Assembly: GCF_023023025.1 (NCBI RefSeq)
Contig: NZ_CP095481.1
Span: 124,001-188,000, forward strand
DNA: 64,000 nucleotides
Origin: Amycolatopsis sp. WQ 127309
GTDB lineage: Bacteria; Actinomycetota; Actinomycetes; Mycobacteriales; Pseudonocardiaceae
Reading direction: 5' to 3'
The translations under genes were made by a program, and so were the position numbers. The notes below the pieces were generated by a model. The model saw nothing but the letters and a program-made list of their open reading frames with translations. It made no database searches and was not told the DNA's origin. Shown here one piece after another: positions 41,974 through 50,267 of this stretch (position 1 is its first letter; each line of letters begins with the position of its first letter).

Positions 41974-42970
41974 CCGTCAGGAACGCGTCCGTCGTTTCAC
42001 GATCCCGCACCGCCAGGCGCAGGTGGTCCGGCCCCAACCCGGGGAACGTGTCGCCGCGGCGGACCGCGTAACCCGCTTCGCGCAGCCGCAGGCGGACATC
42101 GACGCCGCCGGGGACGCGCACCAGCACGAACGGGCCGCGCGGCTCGCCGAGCACGCGAACGCCTGCCGCGGTCAGGCCCGACACCAGGTACTCGCGGTCC
42201 GATTCCGCCGCCGCAGCAAGCTTTTCGGCTTCCTCCACAGCGGACGGACGGCAGCACGCCACCGTCGCCACACCGGCCAAAGTGGACACCGACCACGGCA
42301 CCTGGACCGCACGCAGCCGCTCGATCACGGAAGGTTCGGCGAGCACGTACCCGGCCCGCAACCCGGCCAAGCCCCAGGTTTTTGTGAGGCTGCGCAGCAC
42401 AACGACGCCGGGAACGCCGTGAGCCAGGCTCTCGGCCTCCCCGGGAACCGCGTCCAGGAAGGCCTCGTCGACGACCAGCAGCCGCCCGGGCCGGGCCAAC
42501 GCACGCAGCGAAGACGCCGGGTGCAGCACCGAAGTCGGATTCGTCGGGTTGCCGACGAACACCAGATCCGCGTCGCCGGGCACCGCGGCCGGATCGAGCA
42601 CGAATCCGTCCACTTCGGACAGGATCACGCGCGAAACCCCGTGACCCGCCGCTCGCAGCGCGGCCTCCGGCTCGGTGAACTGCGGGTGTACGACCACCGC
42701 ACGACGCGGCCGCAGCGCCGACGCCAGGAGCGTGAACGCCTCCGCGGCGCCGGCCGTGACCAGCACTTCCGCGGGAGAACGGCCGTGCCGCGCCGCGACG
42801 GCAGCAGTTGCTTCAACGGCGGAAGGATAAGCCGCGAGAGTGTCCAAAGCGGACGCCAGCTCGGCCCGCAGCCACGCCGGCGGCCGCGGCAACCGGACGT
42901 TCACCGCGAGATCCACCAGCCCCGGCCCGACCTCGCGGTCGCCGTGGTGGTGCAGGTCGTACTCAGCCAT
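41954..42970 (-). CDS. cobC: PLP-dependent aminotransferase, threonine-phosphate decarboxylase-like (CobC)
   Basis: A 338-residue class-I/II aminotransferase fold. The PLP-lysine motif is VVLRSLTKTWGLAGLRAGYV, with LVFVGNPTNPTSVLHP and LLVVDEAFLDAVPGE upstream. In corrin clusters this protein supplies aminopropanol phosphate for the nucleotide loop. It begins MAEYDLHHHGDREVGPGLVD at 42970. The ATG lies within the last codons of cobB (8-nt overlap), so cobO, cobB and cobC are coupled. A histidinol-phosphate aminotransferase role is less likely in this context. Confidence 0.85.
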   Translation of the reverse strand: MAEYDLHHHGDREVGPGLVDLAVNVRLPRPPAWLRAELASALDTLAAYPSAVEATAAVAARHGRSPAEVLVTAGAAEAFTLLASALRPRRAVVVHPQFTEPEAALRAAGHGVSRVILSEVDGFVLDPAAVPGDADLVFVGNPTNPTSVLHPASSLRALARPGRLLVVDEAFLDAVPGEAESLAHGVPGVVVLRSLTKTWGLAGLRAGYVLAEPSVIERLRAVQVPWSVSTLAGVATVACCRPSAVEEAEKLAAAAESDREYLVSGLTAAGVRVLGEPRGPFVLVRVPGGVDVRLRLREAGYAVRRGDTFPGLGPDHLRLAVRDRETTDAFLTAIRRGA

Positions 42971-44300
42971 GGGCGAAAGCCCGGACGCGGCCGGCAAAAC
43001 GCTGCGCCAGCTCGGGATACCCGGCCCAGTGGACGTGCAGGTAGGACGCGTGCAGCGTCGGCGACGCGAAGCCGTCCAGCTGCCGATCCCAGCCCCAGGC
43101 CGCCGACGCGCCGTGCGACGGCGTGACTTCGGTGCGGTGGAACTCGTGCCCGGTGACGCGCTGACCGGCCGCGGCCAGCACGTTGTCCTCGACGGCGACC
43201 GCGCGCCGGTAGCCGAGCTTGCCCCGCGCGGTCATCTTGGCGTCCGCCGGCACCGCGCCGACCATCGGCACGCCGTCCAGCGACTGGCACAGGTACAACA
43301 GCCCGGCGCATTCCGCGCTGACCGGCATCCCGCGGTCGACGGCCTTCGCCACTTCGGCACGCAACGCCGTGTTCGCCGACAGCTCGGCCGCGTGCACCTC
43401 GGGGAACCCGCCGCCGAAGTACAACCCGGCGCACCCGTCGGGCAACGTCTTTTCCCGCAACGGATCGACGTCCACGACGTCGATACCGCACGCCGCGAGC
43501 AGCTCGATGTTCTCGGTGTAGCGGAAGGTGAACGCCGGCCCGCCCGCGGCCGCGACCGTCGCGCGTGGACCGTCCACACCGGACGGTGTCCACATCGGAG
43601 CCGAAAGCCGGGACGCCCCCGAAGCGATCCGGACGATCGCCGCCAGGTCGACGCCCTCGGTGACCCACGCGGCGAGCGACGGCAGCACGCGCTCGGCTTC
43701 CGCGGACCGTTCCGCGGCGGGCACCAGGCCGAGGTGCCGGCTCGGCGCGTGGATCTCTTCGTTGCGGTACAACGCACCCAGCAGCGGGACGCCGGTCGCT
43801 TCCAGCGCGGACGCGATCTCGTCGGAGTGCCGTTGCGAGCCCAGCTTGTTCAGGATGACGCCGGCGAGCCGCACCCGCGTGTCGTAGGAGGCGAACCCGA
43901 GCACCGTCGCCGCGACGCTGCGCGAGGCCGCCGACGCGTCCACCACCAGGACCACCGGCGCGTCGATCAGCCGGGCGACGTGCGCGGTCGAGGCGTACCC
44001 CTCGGTACCCAGTGCGCCGTCGAACAGGCCCATCACGCCCTCGATCACGGCGATGTCCGCATCGCGAGAACCGTGGCGCAGCAACGGGATCAGCGTGTCC
44101 TCACCCTGCAGGAACGGGTCGAGGTTGCGCGCCGGCCGGCCGGTCGCCAGCGCGTGGTAGCTCGGGTCGATGAAGTCCGGGCCGATCTTGTGCCCCGACA
44201 CCCGGTGCCCGGCCGCGCGCAGGGCCGCCATCAGCCCGGCGGCGATGGTCGTCTTGCCGTGCCCGGAGCCGGGCGCCGCGATGACCACGCGCGCTACCAC
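42963..44300 (-). CDS. cobB: hydrogenobyrinic acid / cobyrinate a,c-diamide synthase
   Basis: A 445-residue amidotransferase that amidates acetate side chains a and c of the corrin ring. The P-loop domain reads VVIAAPGSGHGKTTIAAGLM, with HKIGPDFIDPSYHALATGRP and EGVMGLFDG; the GATase domain has the nucleophile Cys in SAECAGLLYLCQSLDG and the late TGHEFHRTEV motif. The GTG at 44300 overlaps the cobO end by 7 nt. In the aerobic route the substrate is hydrogenobyrinic acid, consistent with CobG in this window. Confidence 0.94.
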   Translation of the reverse strand: MVARVVIAAPGSGHGKTTIAAGLMAALRAAGHRVSGHKIGPDFIDPSYHALATGRPARNLDPFLQGEDTLIPLLRHGSRDADIAVIEGVMGLFDGALGTEGYASTAHVARLIDAPVVLVVDASAASRSVAATVLGFASYDTRVRLAGVILNKLGSQRHSDEIASALEATGVPLLGALYRNEEIHAPSRHLGLVPAAERSAEAERVLPSLAAWVTEGVDLAAIVRIASGASRLSAPMWTPSGVDGPRATVAAAGGPAFTFRYTENIELLAACGIDVVDVDPLREKTLPDGCAGLYFGGGFPEVHAAELSANTALRAEVAKAVDRGMPVSAECAGLLYLCQSLDGVPMVGAVPADAKMTARGKLGYRRAVAVEDNVLAAAGQRVTGHEFHRTEVTPSHGASAAWGWDRQLDGFASPTLHASYLHVHWAGYPELAQRFAGRVRAFAHG

Positions 44301-44908
44301 TCGATCCCCCGCTGACCCTTCTGGCCGGCGTCCATCGGGTGCTTGACCTTGGTCATCTCGGCGACGAGGTCGGCGGCGTCGAGCAGTTCGGGCGGCGCGT
44401 ACCGGCCGGTGATGACGACGTGCTGGTGCCCTGGCCGATCGACCAAAGTGGACACGACGTCGTCGACTTCGAGCCAGCCCCACTTGAGCAGGTACGAGAA
44501 CTCGTCGAGGACGTAGAAGTCGTGCGTCTCGGCGGCGAGCCGGCGCTTGATCTCCGCCCAGCCCTCACGGGCGTTCGACGCGTGGTCCTCGTCGGTGCCG
44601 GACTTGCGCGCCCAGCTCCAGCCCTCACCCATCTTGTGCCACTCGACCGGCCCGCCTTCGCCGGTGTCGTCGTGCAGCTTGCCCAGCGCGCGGAACGCGG
44701 CTTCCTCGCCGACGCGCCACTTCGCCGACTTGACGAACTGGAACACGCCGATCGACCAGCCCTGGTTCCAGGCGCGCAGGGCCATCCCGAAGGCCGCGGT
44801 CGACTTGCCCTTCATCTCGCCGGTGTGCACGGCGAGCAGCGGCCGGTTGCGGCGCTGGCGCGTGGTCAGCCCGTCCTTCGGGACGACTTCCGGTTTCCCC
44901 TGCGGCAT
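44294..44908 (-). CDS. cobO: corrinoid adenosyltransferase
   Basis: A 204-residue ATP:cob(I)alamin adenosyltransferase of the CobO/CobA type. The modified P-loop is HTGEMKGKSTAAFGMALRAW; other conserved parts are QFVKSAKWRVGEEAAFRALG, FYVLDEFSYLLKWGWLEV and HVVITGRYAPPELLDAADLV. The ATG shares one base with the stop of the chelatase gene (TGATG), and its own end overlaps cobB, so it sits in a tightly coupled four-gene run. Confidence 0.95.
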   Translation of the reverse strand: MPQGKPEVVPKDGLTTRQRRNRPLLAVHTGEMKGKSTAAFGMALRAWNQGWSIGVFQFVKSAKWRVGEEAAFRALGKLHDDTGEGGPVEWHKMGEGWSWARKSGTDEDHASNAREGWAEIKRRLAAETHDFYVLDEFSYLLKWGWLEVDDVVSTLVDRPGHQHVVITGRYAPPELLDAADLVAEMTKVKHPMDAGQKGQRGIEW

Positions 44909-46878
44909 CAGGCGGCCCGCCCCGCGGTGCGCGCGCGGACGGCGTCGGCGAGCGACTCCGCGGCGACGTCGGACAGCGGCACGTGCTCGCCGCCGAGGCG
45001 GACGGCCAGATCCGCGGCGAGACCGAGCCGCATCTTGCCGCTTTCGCAGTCCATCACCACGGTCGTGACGCCGGTGAGCAGCCCGGCCGCGGCCTGGGCG
45101 CGCGCGACGGCGTTCGCGCCGCTGGTGGCGCGGCCGTCGGTGACGACGACCAGCAGCGGACGGCGTCGCGGATCGCGGATCTCTTCGACGCGCAGCACTC
45201 GCGCGGCTTCCAGGAGGCCCTCGGCCAGCGGCGTCCGGCCACCGGTCGGCAGGCCTTCGAGGCGGGACGCGGCCGCGTCGACGCTGATCGTCGGCGGCAG
45301 CGCGAGTTTCGCGCTGTCACCGCGAAAAGTGACGAGCCCGACCTTGTCGCGGCGCTGGTAGGCGTCGAGCAGCAGGGACAGCACCGCGGACTTGACCTCG
45401 CGCATGCGGGCCTTCGCGCCCATCGAGCCCGACGCGTCGACGCAGAACAGTACGAGGTTGCCTTCACGGCCTTCGCGCAGCGCGAACCGCAGGTCCTGGC
45501 GCCGCATCTTCAGGCCGGCACCCTCGCGACCACGGGTTTTCTGGTGCGGCGCCGCGGCTTTGACGGTCGCGACCAGGTGCGGCCGCCCGTCCCGGACGCT
45601 CGGGGGCTGGACGCCGATGGTGCGGCCGCTGTCGGTGATCGCGCGCGACCGGCGGCCTCGCTCGCCCTCGCCCATGCCCTTGACGCGGAACACGCGGGCC
45701 TTGAACGTCTCGCCGGCGCCGACGGTCTTCTGCTGCCCGCCCTGCTGCTGGGGCTGCCCCTGCGGCGCGTCTCCTCCCTGAGGAACGTCCGGCGGAACGT
45801 CTTGCGGCGCGTCCTCCGGCGTCGAACCGCTGCCCGGGCCGTCGTCCTCGGGGCCGGGCTCCGGCGGCTGGGCGTCCTGAAGGGCCTGCTCCAGCTGCTC
45901 TTCCGAGATCCCCGGCGCGTCGAACGGGTTGCGGCGGCGCCGGTGCGGCAGCGCGAGCCGGGCGGCGACGCGGACGTCTTCGGTGGTCACCTCGTCGCGC
46001 CCGGCCCAGGCCGCGTGCGCGACCGCGGCGCGCGCGGTGACGATGTCCGCGCGCATGCCGTCGACCTCGAAGGACGCGCAGATCTCGGCGATCTGCCGCA
46101 GCGCGTCGTCGGGCAGCTTGACCGCGGGCAGAAGCCGTTGCGCCGACTCGATCTCCTCGGCGAGGCGGGTGTCTTCGTCGGCGTACCCGGCGGCGAAGGC
46201 GTCGGGATCGGCTTCGTAGGCCAGGCGACGGCGGACGACCTCGACGCGCTGCCCGGGATCGCGGCTGGAGGCGACCTCGACGGTCAGGCCGAACCGGTCC
46301 AGCAGCTGCGGGCGCAGCTCGCCTTCCTCGGGGTTCATGGTGCCGATCAGCACGAACCGCGCCGCGTGCGACACGGAGACGCCCTCGCGCTCGACGGTCG
46401 CGCGGCCCATCGCGGCGGCGTCGAGCAGCGTGTCGACGAGGTGGTCGTGCAGCAGGTTGACCTCATCGACGTACAGCAGCCCGCGGTGCGCGGCGGCGAG
46501 CAGGCCGGGCTGGTAGTCCGTGACGCCCTCGGCGAGCGCACGCTCCAGGTTCAACGAGCCGACGACGCGGTCTTCGGCCGCGCCGACGGGCAGCTCGACC
46601 AGCCGCGCGGGCCGCCGGTGGCCGCTCGCGCCGTCGTGGGGGCCGTCCGGGCAGACCGGGTCGGGAGCCGCGGGATCGCACGAAAAGCGGCAGCCGTCGA
46701 CGACGTCCACGCCGGGCAGCAGGCCCGCGAGCGCGCGGACCATGGTCGACTTCGCGGTGCCCTTCTCACCCCGCACCAGCACCCCGCCCACGGCGGGCGA
46801 GATCGAGGACAGGATCAGCGCCAGGCGCAGGTCCGGCATCCCGACGACGGCGGTGAACGGGTACGGCTTCAACAGCAC
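44908..46878 (-). CDS. fused ChlI-ChlD-type chelatase subunit for cobalt insertion
   Basis: A protein of about 656 residues. The AAA+ half (ChlI type) has the Walker A GEKGTAKSTMVRAL and LLYVDEVNLLHDHLVDTLLD; an acidic, Pro/Gln-rich linker (about residues 345-400) joins it to a ChlD-type von Willebrand A domain with the MIDAS motif VDASGSMGAK. In actinobacteria this fusion works with CobN as cobaltochelatase. GTG at 46878 overlaps the GAAGGAG ribosome binding site, so the TTG at 46872 is an equally likely start. It leads the cobO-cobB-cobC run. Confidence 0.88.
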   Translation of the reverse strand: MLLKPYPFTAVVGMPDLRLALILSSISPAVGGVLVRGEKGTAKSTMVRALAGLLPGVDVVDGCRFSCDPAAPDPVCPDGPHDGASGHRRPARLVELPVGAAEDRVVGSLNLERALAEGVTDYQPGLLAAAHRGLLYVDEVNLLHDHLVDTLLDAAAMGRATVEREGVSVSHAARFVLIGTMNPEEGELRPQLLDRFGLTVEVASSRDPGQRVEVVRRRLAYEADPDAFAAGYADEDTRLAEEIESAQRLLPAVKLPDDALRQIAEICASFEVDGMRADIVTARAAVAHAAWAGRDEVTTEDVRVAARLALPHRRRRNPFDAPGISEEQLEQALQDAQPPEPGPEDDGPGSGSTPEDAPQDVPPDVPQGGDAPQGQPQQQGGQQKTVGAGETFKARVFRVKGMGEGERGRRSRAITDSGRTIGVQPPSVRDGRPHLVATVKAAAPHQKTRGREGAGLKMRRQDLRFALREGREGNLVLFCVDASGSMGAKARMREVKSAVLSLLLDAYQRRDKVGLVTFRGDSAKLALPPTISVDAAASRLEGLPTGGRTPLAEGLLEAARVLRVEEIRDPRRRPLLVVVTDGRATSGANAVARAQAAAGLLTGVTTVVMDCESGKMRLGLAADLAVRLGGEHVPLSDVAAESLADAVRARTAGRAA

Positions 46879-46949
46879 TCCTTCGGGCGGCGGAGGTCGG
46901 CGACCGGCCGATCATCGCACAGCGCCCGCCTCGCTTAGGGTGGGAAATC

Positions 46950-48158
46950 GTGCGCGAAAAATCACGTCGACCTGCAACGGGACCCGGGGATTCCGACGAC
47001 GTCCCACCGCGGAGCCCACGACGCCTGACGGTGGTCGGGATCGGCGCCGACGGCTGGCCCGGGCTCTCGGAACAAGCCCAGGCCCTCGTCCTCGGCGCCG
47101 ACGTCGTCGTCGGCGCGCCGCGGCAGCTGGGGTACCTGCCCGCGGAGGTGCCGGCGGTGCCGTGGCCTTCGCCGTTGCTGCCCGGTCTGGACGCGCTGCT
47201 CGCCGAGCACGACGGCCACCGCGTGTGCGTCCTGGCCAGCGGAGATCCGTTTTTGTCGGGGGTGGGTTCTACTCTGGTGGCTCATGGATACGAGGTCGAG
47301 GCGCTGCCCGCGCTCTCGTCGGTGACACTGGCCCGGGCCCGGCTGGGCTGGTCCGCCGAGGAGACCGAGGTGGTGACCCTCGTCGGCCGATCGTCGGCGC
47401 GCGCGGCCCGGGTGCTCGCGCCGCGCCGGCGGGTGCTCGTCCTGGGTGCCGACGCGGCGGCTCTGCGCTCCCTGCTCACCGTGCGGGGTTATGGCGAGAG
47501 CGAGCTGTTCGCGCTGGAGAACCTGGGCGGGCCCGAAGAGCGCATCTTCGACGGCTGGACCGGCGATCCCGGTCCGCTGACGGTGTTCGCGCTGGAGTGC
47601 ACCGGCCCGGCGCTGCCCCTGATCGGCATCCCGGACGACGTGTACGCCCACGACGGCCAGCTGACGAAGCGCGACCTGCGGGTCTCGGCGCTGGCCCGCC
47701 TCGCCCCGAGCCCCGGCGACCTGCTGTGGGACGTCGGGGCGGGCGCGGGCAGCGTCGGCATCGAATGGTCGCGGATGCACGCGATGAACCGCTCGATCGC
47801 GATCGAGCGAGATCCCGAACGCGCCGAGCGGATCGGCCGCAACGCGGTCGACCTGGGAGTACCGGAACTGGAGGTGGTGACCGGAGAAGCACCCGACGCG
47901 CTGAGCGCGCTGCCCGCGCCGGACGCCGTCTTCATCGGAGGCGGCGTCACGGTGCCGGGTGTACTGGACGCGTGCCTGACCACGGGCGCGCGAGTGGTGG
48001 CGCACGGAGTCACCCTGGAGGCCGAGCAGGTCCTGGCCCGGGCGTACGAGCAGCACGGGGGTGAGCTGCTGCGGATCGCGGTCGAGCGGGCCGCCCCGCT
48101 GGGCGGCTTCACCGGCTGGACGCCGGCGCGGACCGTGACGCAATGGAGCAGCCGATGA
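46950..48158 (+). CDS. cobL: precorrin-6Y C5,15-methyltransferase, decarboxylating (CbiE-CbiT fusion)
   Basis: A 402-residue fusion. The N-terminal half is a canonical SAM-binding CbiE methyltransferase (LTVVGIGADGWPGLSEQAQA, CVLASGDPFLSGVGSTLV); the C-terminal half is a CbiT class-I methyltransferase (LLWDVGAGAGSVGIEWSRM, AVFIGGGVTVPGVLDACL). It methylates C5 and C15 and decarboxylates the C12 acetate. The GTG at 46950 begins VREKSRRPATGPG, with a poorly conserved 25-residue leader. Its TGA overlaps the ATG of a repeat-bearing linker ORF. Confidence 0.94.
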   Translation: MREKSRRPATGPGDSDDVPPRSPRRLTVVGIGADGWPGLSEQAQALVLGADVVVGAPRQLGYLPAEVPAVPWPSPLLPGLDALLAEHDGHRVCVLASGDPFLSGVGSTLVAHGYEVEALPALSSVTLARARLGWSAEETEVVTLVGRSSARAARVLAPRRRVLVLGADAAALRSLLTVRGYGESELFALENLGGPEERIFDGWTGDPGPLTVFALECTGPALPLIGIPDDVYAHDGQLTKRDLRVSALARLAPSPGDLLWDVGAGAGSVGIEWSRMHAMNRSIAIERDPERAERIGRNAVDLGVPELEVVTGEAPDALSALPAPDAVFIGGGVTVPGVLDACLTTGARVVAHGVTLEAEQVLARAYEQHGGELLRIAVERAAPLGGFTGWTPARTVTQWSSR

Positions 48159-48490
48159 CCGGCCGTGCCACGGCGGCAGCCACGGCCGCGGCCCGCACCC
48201 GCGGCGCACGGCGAATGTCTGGCCGCGCCACCGCGGCTCGTGCCCACGGCGCACGGCGAACGACCGGTTGCACCACAGCAGCCCGCGGCTGCGGGCGAGG
48301 GCCATCGACCGGCCACGCCATCTCGGTCCGTGCCCGCGTCGCGCGGCGGCCGTCGTGCCACGCCGCCTCGGTCGGTGCCTACAGCGCACCGCGACCGTCC
48401 GGCCGCGCCGCCTCGGTCCGCACCCACGACGCACGACGAACGTCCGGCCGCGCCACTGCGGCCCGCACCCTGGGGAGCAGCCGATGACCG
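48145..48490 (+). repeat. 45-bp tandem array flanked by a 17-bp direct repeat, between cobL and cobM
   Basis: Units start at 48217, 48262, 48307, 48352, 48397 and 48442 (last one partial) with period exactly 45, preceded by a 60-bp unit at 48157-48216 (45 plus 15). GGAGCAGCCGATGACCG, which spans ribosome binding site and start codon, occurs at 48145-48161 and again at 48474-48490. Without the array, cobL and cobM would overlap by 4 nt. Confidence 0.88.
48155..48487 (+). CDS. repeat-bearing linker ORF bridging cobL and cobM
   Basis: A 110-codon frame whose ATG overlaps the cobL stop (ATGA) and whose TGA overlaps the cobM ATG (ATGA). It consists of 15-residue repeats rich in Arg, Ala and Thr, for example SGRATAARAHGARRT and GRAASVRTHDARRTS. 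GGAGCAG precedes the ATG. It is in a different frame from cobM, so it is not an extension of it. No family is recognised. It may serve only to carry ribosomes across an expanded repeat, or may not be translated at all. Confidence 0.45.
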   Translation: MTGRATAAATAAARTRGARRMSGRATAARAHGARRTTGCTTAARGCGRGPSTGHAISVRARVARRPSCHAASVGAYSAPRPSGRAASVRTHDARRTSGRATAARTLGSSR

Positions 48491-49245
48491 TGTACTTCGT
48501 CGGTGCCGGCCCCGGGGCCGCGGACCTGATCACCGTGCGCGGGCGTGACCTGCTGGCTCGCTGCGGCGGCTGCCTCTACCCCGGCAGCATGACGCCCACC
48601 GACCTGCTCGCGTACTGCCCGCCGTCCGCGGAGCTGGTGGACACGGCGAACCTCAGCCTGGTGGAGATCGTCGAGAAGCTGGTCCACGGGCACCGGGCCG
48701 GGCACGATGTCGTCCGGTTGTGCTCTGGCGACCCGTCGCTCTACAGCGCCGTCGCCGAGCAAGCGCGGCGCCTCGACGCCGCCGGCGTGCCGTACGAGGT
48801 CGTGCCCGGCGTGCCCGCCTTCGCGGCGTCGGCCGCGGTGCTCGGGCGGGAGCTGACCGTGCCGGCGGTCGGGCAGAGCCTGATCATCACGCGCGTGCAG
48901 GCCCGCTCGACCGCGATGCCGCCGGGCGAGACGCTGGCCGCGTTCGCCGCCACCGGGGCGACCCTCGCGCTGCACCTGGCGATCAACCACGTCGAACGGG
49001 TCACCGGCGAGCTCGCCCCGCACTACGGCGCCGACTGCCCGGTCGCCGTCGTGGCGCTCGCGAGCCAGCCCGGCGAAACCGTCGTGCGCGGGGTGCTCGG
49101 CGAACTCCCGCAGCTGGTCCGCGCGGCCGGGATGACGCGGGCGGCGACCATCTTCGTCGGCCGGGTGCTCGCCGCGGCCGGGTTTCCGGACAGCTTCCTC
49201 TATTCCAGTGCCCGCGACCGGGCGAACCAACCGGAGTCGTTGTGA
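48484..49245 (+). CDS. cobM: precorrin-4 C11-methyltransferase
   Basis: A 253-residue SAM-dependent methyltransferase, MTVYFVGAGPGAADLITVRG at the N-terminus, with CLYPGSMTPTDLLAYCP, VRLCSGDPSLYSAVAEQA, VVPGVPAFAASAAVLGRELT and ATLALHLAINHVERV, all typical of CobM/CbiF. It methylates C11 of precorrin-4. The ATG at 48484 follows GGAGCAG, part of the 17-bp direct repeat. Its stop overlaps the next GTG by 4 nt. Confidence 0.95.
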   Translation: MTVYFVGAGPGAADLITVRGRDLLARCGGCLYPGSMTPTDLLAYCPPSAELVDTANLSLVEIVEKLVHGHRAGHDVVRLCSGDPSLYSAVAEQARRLDAAGVPYEVVPGVPAFAASAAVLGRELTVPAVGQSLIITRVQARSTAMPPGETLAAFAATGATLALHLAINHVERVTGELAPHYGADCPVAVVALASQPGETVVRGVLGELPQLVRAAGMTRAATIFVGRVLAAAGFPDSFLYSSARDRANQPESL

Positions 49246-50267
49246 CGCACCTGCGCTGGGGCCTGCTGGCCGCCGGGACCATCGCCGCCGAGTTCGCCGC
49301 GGGCGTCGACGAGAGCAAGCACGGCGTGCTGACCGCCGTCGCCGCGCGGTCCGCCGACCGGGCGCGCGAGTTCGCGACGCGCTTCGAGATCCCGAAGGCC
49401 TACGGCAGCTACGAAGACCTCCTCGCCGATCCGGAGGTCGACGCGGTGTACGTCTCGACGCCGCACCCGATGCACCGGGAATGGGCGATCGCGGCGGCCG
49501 AAGCGGGCAAGCACGTGCTGTGCGAGAAGCCGCTGACCGTCACCGCCGCCGACGCCGAGGAGGTCATCGCCGCGGCCCGCACACACGACGTCTTCCTGAT
49601 GGAGGCGTTCATGTACCGGCTGCACCCGCAGACGCGGCGGCTGGCCGAGCTGATCTCGTCCGGCGCGATCGGCGAGGTGCGCGCGGTCGACGTCACCTTC
49701 AGCTACGCCGGCGAAGACGGTGAAGACGGCGAGGTGGCCCGGCTCGGCGACCTCGCGCTCGGCGGCGGCGGGATCCTCGACGTCGGCTGTTACTGCACGT
49801 CGCTGGCGCGCCTGGTCGCGCAGGCGGCGCTCGGCGTCGACGTCGTGGAGCCGGAAGAGGTGACGGGGATGGCGAAGCTGTCCGCGACCGGTGTCGACGA
49901 GTACGCGACCGGCCTGCTGCGACTGCCCGGCGACATCCTCGCGCGGCTCTCGTGCGGGTTCCGGCTCGCGCAGGAGGACGGCATCCACGTCTACGGCAGC
50001 CGAGGACAGCTGCACGTGCCGCGGCCGGCGTGGATCCACGCGCTGCGCAAGCCGGTGACGTCGCAGATCGTCCTCACCCCGCTCGACGGAGAACCCCAGG
50101 TCATCGAGATCGAAGCGAGCCAGGGGCTCTTCGCGCGCGAAGCGGATCACGTCGCCGCGCACGTCGGTGACCGGCAGGCGCCCGAGCTGACCTGGGCGGA
50201 GACGCTGGCCAACATGCGAACGCTCGACCGCTGGCGGGAAGCCGTCGGCTACGGACGTCCTTCGTGA
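49242..50267 (+). CDS. Gfo/Idh/MocA family oxidoreductase within the cob operon
   Basis: A 341-residue NAD(P)-dependent dehydrogenase-like protein. The Rossmann part reads LRWGLLAAGTIAAEFAAGVD and VDAVYVSTPHPMHREWAIAA, followed by GKHVLCEKPLTVTAADAEEV with the conserved EKP; the C-terminal substrate domain includes GGGGILDVGCYCTSLARLV. Family members act on sugars, inositols or biliverdin. GTGA overlaps on both sides (cobM stop, cobK start) place it firmly in the corrin operon, yet no such enzyme belongs to the known cobalamin pathway. Substrate is unknown. Confidence 0.85.
   Translation: MTHLRWGLLAAGTIAAEFAAGVDESKHGVLTAVAARSADRAREFATRFEIPKAYGSYEDLLADPEVDAVYVSTPHPMHREWAIAAAEAGKHVLCEKPLTVTAADAEEVIAAARTHDVFLMEAFMYRLHPQTRRLAELISSGAIGEVRAVDVTFSYAGEDGEDGEVARLGDLALGGGGILDVGCYCTSLARLVAQAALGVDVVEPEEVTGMAKLSATGVDEYATGLLRLPGDILARLSCGFRLAQEDGIHVYGSRGQLHVPRPAWIHALRKPVTSQIVLTPLDGEPQVIEIEASQGLFAREADHVAAHVGDRQAPELTWAETLANMRTLDRWREAVGYGRPS

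Noticed and set aside
48143..48487. cobM with an N-terminal repeat extension
   Set aside because: The repeat frame is out of frame with cobM and stops at its ATG; cobM from 48484 has a complete standard N-terminus.
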